In this document: positions 35,803-45,593 of the stretch, piece after piece
How the letters are laid out: every line of letters starts with the position of its first letter
How positions within the stretch are numbered: the stretch's first letter is position 1
NCBI RefSeq assembly: GCF_001680005.1
Contig: NC_033564.1
Coordinates: forward strand, 930,001 to 994,000
DNA length: 64,000 nt
Reading direction: 5' to 3'
Source: Plasmodium coatneyi
Lineage: Eukaryota > Apicomplexa > Aconoidasida > Haemosporida > Plasmodiidae
The notes under the pieces: generated by a model
The model's database searches: none
What the model was told of the DNA's origin: nothing
Seen by the model: the letters and a program-made list of their open reading frames with translations, nothing else
Made by a program: the position numbers and the translations under genes

Positions 35803-37308
35803 ATGCCGAACCCTGCCCAACAACTATTGCAAGTTAGTTACTTTTCTTTTTTTCCTTCCCAATAGGAACAATAATTATATACATACATGTACATACATAT
35901 ATATATACCTATATTTATATACACATATACATGTATATAGGTACATATATATACTATATATGTGTACACCTTTCTACTCATGATATTCTATAGGAGGACG
36001 ATTTGGACAAATTACCTTCCCACAATAATTTCTATAGCAAGTTCAATGCAGGCTGTGAGGGCTGTGACGATGAATCATGGGTAGAAAAGTTGGAAAACAG
36101 TTTAGACATGCATTCCAGTATTAAAGAACATACAGGTAGAATTAAGAAAGGATGGTGCTCTATGTCCAGAATGTCAGAAAGCGTAAGCACTCCATCCGTA
36201 GATCAACGTTGTAATTTCTTATATTATTGGATTGGCGATCTATTATTTAAGAGTTTACCAGGTGATAACATGATCCCGGATACTCTACGTTTGGTCTGTA
36301 CAAATATAAAGACTACTTATCGGAATGAGAAGGACAAAGTTCTTTGCGACAGTACTATTGATAAGGAACCTTTCACTAACAGAAAATTAATATTTGATTA
36401 TTGGCATGACTACACTACATTAAAGGGCCTCATAAGTAGTAGTGCTAACAATTGCACTACTAAATATGGTCCTTACCTAAATGCCATTGCTTCAGCATAC
36501 GCTGCTGTAAGTGGAGATTGCGGAGTACAGAACCAGGGGAAAGGTCCGTACTGTGAGGAATTCAATAAAATGTTCAATAGTAGTAACAAAATTCCAAAAC
36601 CATCAGATTTAAAGTGTCCTGAAGTGCGTGAAGGAGAACAACCTTCAACGCAGCACCATGACGAGTTCGAATTTGGAAGTGTTTCCACAGCCCCCACTAC
36701 TGGTGCAGTTGTCTCTTCCGTAATACCTGTAATAGGAGTACCATTCATCACCTATCTTTTATATAAAGTAAGCATACAATTACACTTCCCAATTACAACT
36801 ACAATTATAATTAAAATATATGAAATAATAGTTGTAGTTACCGTTATAATGGAAAAAATTATATATAAATTAATAATTATAACTATAATGATAATAGCAA
36901 GAATAATAGTATTATTTGTCTATATATATATTCTTTTCATTTAGAAAGACAAATATATAGAATAAGCTGCTTTATATATATGACACCCCCACCTTCCTCT
37001 TTCCTTTATTTTAGTATAATATTCTACCTTCTTGGTTTGGTAACAAATTTAAAGGAAGGGGAGAAAGGTCCATTAGAGAAAATTTTCATATAGTAACGGA
37101 TGACGACTTCACAACGCAATATTCTACAGAAAACTCAACACTTGGTTCAACTACAGAAGATAATTCTACCATATATGATGGGTCACCACTTAGAAGAAGA
37201 ACTAATAATAGTAGACAACAGCAACAACAAAGACAGTCAAGGCAAAGCAGCAACAGGAAAGAAAGTAATATAGCTTATCAACGTATGTTATGCTTCCTTC
37301 CCACTTAA
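35803..37308 (+). CDS. KIR: KIR-2: KIR/pir-family variant antigen
   Basis: Three exons join in phase: 35803-35832, 35994-36767 and 37015-37308 (365 aa). The first exon encodes ten residues (MPNPAQQLLQ) and ends at a GTTAGT donor. The second exon starts EDDLDKLPSHNNFYSKFNAG, contains WCSMS, CNFLYYWIGDLLF and LIFDYWHDY, and ends with a short membrane segment SSVIPVIGVPFITYLLYK. Reading on from that donor gives an AT-rich hydrophobic frame that is intron. The last exon is a cytoplasmic tail starting YNILPSWFGNKF with Thr/Ser-rich and Gln-rich stretches. It is close to KIR-4 in length, architecture and sequence and is its duplicate. Compared with the leftward KIRs it lacks the long Pro/Ser stalk. 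Confidence 0.9.
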
Positions 37309-38126
37309 TATAGGGGGCTTTACACACAGTTTCTATATACACTGCAAAGGACGAAGTGGCATTTCTTTCTTAGTTTTCTTTAATCTTTTTTCTTCTTTCT
37401 TTTTTTTTTTTTTTTCTTTAATATTATGAATTAATTCAATTAAAACATTTTTTTTTTTTTCTGTTTAATGTATCAGTTTGTCCTTAAAAATATTGATTCT
37501 TCTTCGTATAAACACACACATGTGACATGGTAAAAATTTTGTGTAATTGTACACACAGTTCCTTTCTTCTTTTTTTTTTTTTTGTAAGAACACTCTTCCT
37601 TTTTTAAGACACTTTTTTTTTTTTTTGCGGAGGAGGAGAAGAGCAGCGCACATCTTTGTGACATGGTAAAAAATTTGTGTAATTGTGTACACAGTTCTTT
37701 TTTTTTTTTTTTTTGTAAGAACATTTATTTGCAGAGGGGGAGAAGTGAAGCGTGCATATGTGATATGCTGGTGGGGGAGCTAGAAATGGACAACTTTGCG
37801 CGCAAAAAAAAAAAATTAGCCAATATCCCCCCTTTTTTTTTTGGCAATTTTTTCTGTGTGACAAATTTGTATTAGGGCATTTTTTTTTTTTTTTTGTATG
37901 GACACTTATCCAAGCAACGCCTATGTAAACTAAAAAACAATTTTTTTTCTGACTTATATTGGTTAGACATGAACATCTAAACAATTTAATACACAAAACA
38001 AAAAAAAAGAGAGAAAAAAAATATTTACTACACCCTAAACCCTAAAACCCCGAATTAGAACTTGGAACCTGTTCCTGAAGAACACCTTCTGTACAAACAA
38101 AGTCTTCCTCCCTAAACCCTGAACCC
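37309..38126. other. Convergent 3' flanks of KIR-2 and SICAvar-2
   Basis: This region has several T tracts of 12-20 bases and repeated GTGACATGGTAAAAATTTTGTGTAATTG-like blocks (around 37,525 and 37,660; also 53,677 in unit 2). Near 38,032-38,050 there is a small telomere-like ACCCTAAACCCTAAAACCC. After the SICAvar-2 stop the sequence still matches SICA tail codons (to about 38,050). Confidence 0.55.
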
Positions 38127-41100
38127 TCAACATGGAATCTGTTCCATAGGGACATCTACCTTAGGAACATTTTTGTCTTTTATAAATTTGCTTCCCATAA
38201 ATTCTTGAACCAAAATTTCAAAAAAGTTTTCCTTCGTCAAATGCAAGTCCCCTTTTTGACATTCGTCTAAGACTTCTAAATGAATATCAATAATCGTGCG
38301 TCGACCTACACTTTTTTTCATTCCTTTTATTCTTTCTTCTGGCGTAGAACGAGGTTTGCGTTTTTTTACTAAGGTATATTCATGTGGACCATCGTGCTGT
38401 TCCACATGATGAAGAGGTTGTTCCTCCAAAGTTGGACCAGGTACGCGATGAGCTCTTCCATAACGTCTTCTACTCTTACCAAGAGTGTCAAAATACTGAA
38501 CAAAAAAAAAAAAAAAAAAAAAAAAGGAAAAAGTGATTTTTAGAGGGAAAATGTTTTCCTTTTAGAACCATAATTACTACTTTTAACCTAAATGCGAAAT
38601 CCTATATACACACACCCTAAAATGCGAAATCCTACATACACACACCCTAAAATGCGAAATCCTATACATACACACCCTTAACATGCGAAATCCTACACCC
38701 CCCCCTAAATCTTACACCCCCAATCCTTCATTCACCCCTTTCTTTTTCTTTTTATTATTATTATTATTTTTTTTTTTTTAGAAAAATAATTTTTTTTTTT
38801 GTTTGCCATTTTGCAAAACTTCTTCTTCCCAGCGCGAAGGAGCAATTTTTTTTGTTTTTTTTTCTTTTAGTTTTCTTACCTTCCAAAGGAGATAACTTAT
38901 GACAGAGGTGGCGATGGCAACAGGGATTGTAGGAAGGTATGGGGTAAGGAGTTCGGAAGGGTTTATTGGGTTACTAACTTGGGCTGGAACAGGAAGGGGG
39001 GTGCCTGCGGCACTCCCTCCTTTACTACCTAGTTTTTCTTTTGAAACGCTTCGAGCTTGTGATGATGTTGTTGATGTTTGTATTGATGCTGTAGCAGGCG
39101 TAGATATGTCTACCGTTGTATCCTTTGAAGGAATGTGGACAACAGGAGATTGGGGTTGGACAACTTGGGAACTACCGGGATCTTCACCAGAACCTTGGGG
39201 GCCGGAAGGACCTGAACCTGGTCTTGGACTACCCGTGTTTTGATTATCAGTAGCTGCAATTCCTGAAGAATCGGAACCAGAAGAACCTGGATTCCAAGTT
39301 CCAGTAGAACCGGAACCAGAAGAACCTGGATTTTGAGTTTGATCAGTTGTTATACCTGTAGGACCTGCACCTGTGGGAAGAGGATCAGAAGAATGTTTGA
39401 ATTCATTCTCCTTCCTTCTTTCTTCCCTTTTTTTTTTCTCTTTTTTTTTATTCTATGTACACCCTTTTTGGGTGCACACTTCCTCCGAAAGGTGGAAGGA
39501 ATAAAGAGAAAAAAGAAAAGAAGAAAGAAAAGAAAGAAAGAAAAGAAAAAAGAAGGAAGGAAGGGAGTGAACACTCTTTCCCTTCCTCGTTTCCGTCCAT
39601 CGATCTCCTTAGTATTATTACCTGTCGCAATACCCTGGCCAGGTTGAGCAGGTTCTGGATCCTGGTTAACTGTTGGACCTGTACCTGAAGTAGGAGTAGT
39701 GGTGATGGTTGCATTAATAACAGTGGTTGTTGCACCATCAGTCGTTACAGACCAAACACCTCTTTCGTAGCGGCTATAGTCCTCGAAGCCTTTATTTATA
39801 GAATTAATTGGGGGGCTATCAAAGAGAAAGTTTAACACCATTAACAATAATACCATCCCCCGTATCAATAATGTCTTCCTTACCTGGTTGTGCTGCACTT
39901 GGGTTACTTGGTGGTGCTGGTGCAGGCTGGTCCGTATTGACTAATTTCCGTAATTCCTTTGATCTTCCTAATTTCAATAGGTCTATAATTCTTGCATTAG
40001 AGCAAGTTCCACTTTGTTTCGAGTCTTCCTGTGCCTCCTGATCTCCTTTACACTTCATCCATTCCATTATTGGTCCCAATCCTGGGACACCTCCCTTATT
40101 ACTTTTTGCGCTCTTCAGCCATTCTTTTATTTGTTTCCCCATTATTTGTCTTGTATCTGTTATATCAGATTGTTGAACCCAGTCACAATCCATCTTATTC
40201 TCTTTCCCTTGTGGAAAATTTGTCGCAGTTCCTTGCATAGTCTGCGATAGAATGCTTAAGACCTGCTTTATACCACATTTATCCTCAACCATTTCTAATA
40301 TAACCGTATGACCTATTACGCACTTCAGATAACGCTTCCACTCTTCTTTCTCCTTCTCTTGTTCTCCCCTCCATACATTTTTACTTCTGTCCCATCCTTC
40401 CATAAAGTATATTACTTTCACTAAGCTTTTGCATATTCTTTTCAATTGATTTATATCTTTCCCGGTTTCATTCTTAATTTCACCACATATTTTATCTATT
40501 TTTGGCGATTTCTCATCCGTTATTTCCATATAACTCTTTAGCTCCGCCAACAAATCCTCCACTTTTCCTTCCAATTCGCCCTTCATTTTAGCCTGAAAAA
40601 TAAAGGGAAAGGAAGAAATAGACATATGAACTTATAGATTTATTCCCTTTTATCTTTATATGTACCCCTCTAATTGATAATTATACTTTAATTTTTTCAT
40701 ATTTCTCTCTTCCTTTTTTCCTTTTTTTTCTTTTTTCCTTCTTTCCCCCCTTTCCCTTGGAAGGATAACCCCTTCTCCGGTTCGACCCGGCTTATCCGGT
40801 TCCTCCTTGTCCAGTTTCCACCTCCCCTTGTCCGCCTTCCTTCTCCCCTTGTCCGGTTACCTTCCCCCTTGTCGGGTTGGACCCCCGTTGTCCGGTTTCC
40901 TTCCCCCCTTGTCTAGTTTATCCCTTGTCCAGTTAACCCCCCTTGTCAACTTCCCCCTTGTCCGGTTTCCTTTCCCCCTTCTCCGGTTGGACCCGGGTTG
41001 TCCGGTTTCCATCCTCCCTTGTCCTGTTTCCTTCCCCCCTCCTCTGGTTTCCCCTACCCCTTCCCGGTTCCCATCCCCCTTGTCCGATTCCATCCACCTT

Positions 41101-43880
41101 ACCCAGTCTCCCTGTTCCCCGGTTCATCCAGTTTCGGGTTGCCTCCCTTAGGCGGGATAACATTCGAGGAGACTTTTCCTGCAGGCACGAGCCTCTTTTA
41201 ATTTATCGGGGGTCCGCCTGTCTCCTCCTACATTTTCCCCTTAAAACACCTTCATCTTTTAAACCATAACGCCATAATGTTCAAAGTAAACTCGATATCC
41301 GAATTCCTATACACTAAACCCTGAACCCTAAATTCAAATTCTAAAACCCAAATAAACATTCACTATATCCTCAAATCTGAATCCTAAACCCGAAATACAA
41401 TTCCTATAACCTACAGCATGAACCTTAAACCCTGAACCTTAAACCCTAAACCCTGAAACCTAAACCCTAAACCCTAAAACATAAACCCTAAACTCTCAAC
41501 CCTAAACCCTGAACCCTAAATGCTAAAACCCAAATCCGAAATCCTATACCCCAAATACTCAATCCTAAATGATAAAACCGAAATCCGAATTCCTATACGC
41601 TAAACCCTGAACACTAAATCCAAATTCTAAAAATGAAATATACATTCACTATACCCTTAACCCTGAATCCTAAACCCGAAATCCAATTCATATACCCTAA
41701 ATCCTGAACCCTAAATGCTAAAACCGAAATCCGAATTCATAAACCCAAAATCCTGAACCCGGAACCCTAAACCCTGACCCCTAAACCCTGAATCCTAAAT
41801 ACTGAACCTTAAACCCTAAATCCTGAACCCTAAAAATTTAACCCAAAATCCTAAGATCTAAACTATAAATCCTTAACCCTAAATCCTAAAACCTAAACCA
41901 TACGATCAACTTCCTATACCACGAACCTGAACCCTGAACCCTAAACCTGAACTCTAAATCCTGAACCCATGAACCCTAAACCCTAAATCCTGAGCCCTGA
42001 AGCCTATACCCTAAACCGTTCTCCTTCTAACACTTTCTTCCTTTAAACCACCCTTCCTCCTAACCCGCCCTCATTCTATCACCCCTAACCATACTTCTCT
42101 GTTCCTACACCATGAACCCTGAAACTCTAAACCATCGTCACTCTTTTTTTTTTTTTTTTTTTTTCCATTCCTTTATTTTAATTGATTCTGCTCTTTTTTT
42201 TTTCAACTTTTTTATTTTTCAAATTATATTATTAGTATATATGCGTGCGTGCTTGGTGCTAATTCTTTTTTCTTCTCCTTTGAATATAGAATCATATGTG
42301 TTCGGCCTTATTCTTTTTTTTTTTTTGCCTGTTCTTTCCTTTTATTCTTTGTCTTTTTTACTTAACCTTCGTTCTTTACTCCCTTAAACCTTCCTTCTCG
42401 TTACACATTTACCTTAAGGCTTTCTTCTCCTTACACCTTAAACCTTTCTTTTTCCTTCCCTCTTAAGCCTACCTTTTTTTTTTTTTTTCCTTAGACCTTC
42501 TTTCTTTAGACCCTCCTTCTTTTTTTTTTCTTCCTTAAACCTTGGTTCTTTACACGTTTTCTTCGTTTTTTTTTTAAAATATAATAATAACCCTCTACAC
42601 CATGTTTGACTTACCTTGCCTAGTTGCCCATTCGGCGTCAACTCTTTCTTCTTTGTATCCCATGCACTCATCAGTTTATTCCTTTTTTCTTGTACTTCCG
42701 CACTTGGTTCGGATGGGCATGGATCAGATTGTGCTTGAGGAGTATCTTTTTTCTTTGCAGGGGTGGTTACAGATCCTGGTGCCTGGGATTGGGGTGGTGA
42801 TAGTGAAGCATCATCCTGTGTAGTGTGGTCACTCCTTCCTTGACCTCTTGGACTCCCACTCTGTGATATACTCTGCTTTTCTTTCAGTCTTTTTTCATAC
42901 AATTTCCCCAAGGAGATCCACGCCTGCTTTGCTAAGAAATTTTCCCCTCTCTTTTCATTTTCTTTTATTTCTTTTAATACATCCTCCAAATCCTTGTTAT
43001 CCCACTTATCTGTATCCTGAACTAATTTGTCTAACTCATCTTTACTAACGCCAAATACTTTCTTCAAATTTTCCTCATCATCGGCTGAATAGGAGGGTTC
43101 TGACTTCTTCGGCGTAGTACTTGTTCCGCACTTTTTTCCTTGTTCTCTTATACTGTCCATTCTCTGGATACCCTTCGTCACCTGCCATGTCCTACCTGTT
43201 TTCGTGCCTTTTGCCCATTCTTCCATTTGGGGCCAAAGATATTTTCCACCAATATTCAAATTCTTAAAATCTAATCCTTCACATTTTTTATGGACCTCAC
43301 TAACCCCACTGATCGTGGTCAATCCTACTATAGCCCCTAAAACAGTCTCTGCCACCTTCCTTCTGCTACAATGCTCTCCAAGCCATTTTATCATAATTAT
43401 CCTACCAACGATACATCTAAGATAAGACTCCACTTGCCTTCGATTTTGAGGAACCGTTACTTCCTGTATAGCATTGTATGTCCCTATTTTTTGCCCATTT
43501 ATGTACAACAACACTCTTACCATGGCTTTGCATAATTCTTTGTCCTGCTTGGTGAAATTCTTCTTCTCCCCGTCTTCCACTTCTCCACTACATAGTTGGT
43601 TAATTTGCGGAGGACCTAACCAAGCCTGATACATAATTCCATCGAATATTTCTCTAATATCGTCCCATATTTTATGCTACAAATAGAACATACAATGTAC
43701 TCCTATGTACAAACAACCTACACACACTTATTCATTTATGTAATTTAATAAACAATAACATTTACACGTAGCACTAATTGTTCCTTTAGGGTGAAAGCAT
43801 ATTACATAATCCCCTGAGGACTTGTAGCCTTTCACTTTCAACCACTCCACCAGGAATTCTGCAAAGTACTTATACTCCAT
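38127..43880 (-). CDS. SICAvar: SICAvar-2: SICA antigen lacking beta domains, with an apparent frameshift
   Basis: Six exons are visible: 43806-43880, 42615-43676, 39884-40592, 39622-39815, 38880-39370 and 38127-38495. Exon 1 (MEYKYFAEFLVEWLKVKG) matches SICAvar-1 exon 1. Two alpha-type exons follow (HKIWDDIREIF and AKMKGELEGKVEDLL starts), then a Thr-rich exon, a stalk/TM exon with repeated PGSSG and GSTGTWNPG units ending LLTPYLPTIPVAIATSVISY, and a SICA_C exon with GPHEYTLVKKRKPR and TIIDIHLEVLDECQKGD. No CTFW beta exon is present. The Thr-rich exon, taken from the only good acceptor (39,816-39,817), is one base short of the phase needed by both neighbours; a run of six G lies at its first bases. 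Either this is an inactivating indel, a sequence error, or an unseen splice. The 2.0 kb intron 40,593-42,614 holds tandem and telomere-like repeats. The C-terminus stops at TGA where SICAvar-3 continues. Confidence 0.75.
38586..38705. repeat. Intronic minisatellite in SICAvar-2 (about 28-base unit)
   Basis: About four imperfect copies of ACCCTAAAATGCGAAATCCT followed by a TACACACA-type spacer lie in the intron between the TM exon and the last exon. The same unit forms the minisatellite at 55,004-55,165 in SICAvar-3. Confidence 0.8.
40765..41140. repeat. GC-richer tandem repeat in SICAvar-2 intron
   Basis: Imperfect copies of CCCCTTGTCCGGTTTCCTT and shortened variants (CCTTGTCCGGTT, CCTTGTCCAGTT) recur about every 12-20 bases for 0.37 kb. 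The segment is clearly richer in G and C than its surroundings. The overlapping plus-strand frames only reflect the repeat (SGFLPPLS-type). Confidence 0.8.
41310..42130. repeat. Interstitial telomere-like repeat array
   Basis: Many degenerate copies of CCCTAAA and CCCTGAA (complement GGGTTTA and GGGTTCA, the Plasmodium telomere heptamer) fill about 0.8 kb, mixed with degenerate units such as CCGAAATCC and CCTATAC. The telomeric strand orientation has the G-rich strand on minus, the coding strand of SICAvar-2. It lies wholly within the intron 40,593-42,614. Interstitial telomeric sequences near variant genes have been reported for P. knowlesi. Confidence 0.88.
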
Positions 43881-44540
43881 GGTGGCCCTCTCTTCATTAT
43901 TATATGATTCATTGTTATATTAAAATATTATATATTAATAAGAATTCTATGAACTTGTCAAGGGAAGATTTTTCCTGTTATTTCTGTTTTTTTCTTCCTT
44001 CCCTGTCCACAGTTATTCCTTCTTCCTTACTTTGCTTTTATATCTGTGAACAAAAAAAAAAGAAAAATTCTGCGCATGCGCCCTTTCCTATCTTCCTCCC
44101 TTTTTTTTTGCCCTTTAATCCTCTTTTCTTTTCTTTTCTTTTCTTTTCTTTTCTTTTCTTTTCTTTTCTTTTCTTTTCTTTTCTTTTCTTTTCTTTTCTT
44201 TTCTTTTCTTTTCTTTTCTTTTCTTTTCTTTTCTTTTCTTTTCTTTTCTTTCTTTTCTTTTCTTTTCTTTTCTTTTCTTTTCTTTTCTTTTCTTTTCTTT
44301 TCTTTTCTTTTCTTTTCTTTTCTTTTCTTTTCTTTTCTTTTCTTTTCTTTTCTTTTCTTTTCTTTTCTTTTCTTTTCTTTTCTTTTCTTTTCTTTTCTTT
44401 TCTTTTCTTTTCTTTTCTTTCTTTTCTTTTCTTTTCTTTTCTTTTCTTTTCTTTTCTTTTCTTTTCTTTTCTTTTCTTTTCTTTTCTTTTCTTTTCTTTC
44501 TTTTCTTTTCTTTTCTTTTCTTTTCTTTTCTTTTCTTTTC

Positions 44541-44574
<34 letters not shown>

Positions 44575-45593
44575 CTTTTTTGAGGAAAAAATATTTTCCT
44601 TTTTTTTTTTTTTTTATTTCCTTCTTTTTCTTTTTTTTAAAATTTTTCTTTTCCTTTAAAAAAGAAAAACAATTTTCCCTTCTCCTTCCTTTATGCATTG
44701 CACTTTCCTAAGAAGAAAAGAAAAAAAGAAAGAAAACACAACCATTGTCTCCTTCCTTTTCGTATACATTCTACCTATGTACTCCCCCCTTTTTTGCATT
44801 TTTCTTTATGCACTACATTCTTCCTAAAAGAAGAAAGAAGGAAGAAGGAAGAAGGGAAGGAATAACCTTCCTTCATTTTTTTCTTCTTGGTTTTCTTTTT
44901 TTCCTTCCTTTTTTTTCTTTTTTTTCTCTTCTTTAGCCTATTACCTTTTTTTTTTTTCTTTTTCTTCTTTTTAAAGAAGAGAATATATAAAAAAGAAATT
45001 AGAAAACCTTTTTCTTCTTCTTTTTGGAGAATTTTCTCCTTTTAAAAAGTAAGAATGGAAGAAAAAAAGTGGAAGAATGAAAAAGTAAGAAAGAGAAGCA
45101 TACTGGAATGTACAAAATCATTAACTTTAGGAAGCAGAAGGAAAAATAAATAGCAAATAGTACAAATGCTGTAGAACAGTATATACATCGTTTCATAATG
45201 AAAAAAACCCAATATTATTGTCGCATTACAATTCTATTTATATACCCGCGTAACAATTATGTCAAAGTGTGTTTTGTAATGAATGATCCCAAAATATACA
45301 ATTTCCTTTATCATACACATTTTCTACCATTTCAAACATTCCTCAAACAACAGACCATCACCATTGTTGCCAAGGGATTAGCATTCACAATTTGATGGCT
45401 AAACGATTTCTCCTATGGGACTGCTCATATAGTTTGTTGCTTAGGTGTTGCTTCCACCTTTCGTCAATGGAACATTATCAGCAGCATGTTCTCATTTCCA
45501 GCTTATTCTGTTCCTTCCCTCCATTATTTTTTTATTCCCATTACTTTCTTTCCTTCTTTTTTTTTTTTTCCCTTCTTTTAGAATGAGAGGAAC
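43881..45593. other. SICAvar-2 5' flank and KIR-3 3' flank
   Basis: The first part is the upstream region of SICAvar-2 and contains the pentanucleotide array described separately. From about 44,980 to 45,590 it is homologous to the KIR-1 3' flank at 28,990-29,600. No gene is supported. Confidence 0.55.
44123..44579. repeat. (CTTTT)n pentanucleotide array, about 455 bases
   Basis: An almost uninterrupted CTTTT repeat of about 90 units, broken by a few four-base units near 44,250, 44,420, 44,498 and longer T runs at the right end. The long Ser/Phe/Leu and Lys/Glu/Arg frames across it on both strands are products of the repeat. It lies about 250-700 bases upstream of the SICAvar-2 start codon. 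Confidence 0.95.

Noticed and set aside
36768..36944. Hydrophobic C-terminal extension of KIR-2 read past residue 268
   Set aside because: It is AT-rich intron sequence after a GTAAGC donor; splicing to 37,015 gives the conserved KIR tail also seen in KIR-4.
40807..41269. Pro/Leu/Ser-rich frames on the plus strand and Gly/Arg-rich frames on the minus strand
   Set aside because: They reflect the CCTTGTCCGGTT tandem repeat inside a SICAvar-2 intron.
43904..44711. Long plus- and minus-strand frames of Ser/Phe/Leu and Lys/Glu/Arg
   Set aside because: They are direct translations of the CTTTT array and flanking polypyrimidine DNA; a five-base unit stays open in all frames.
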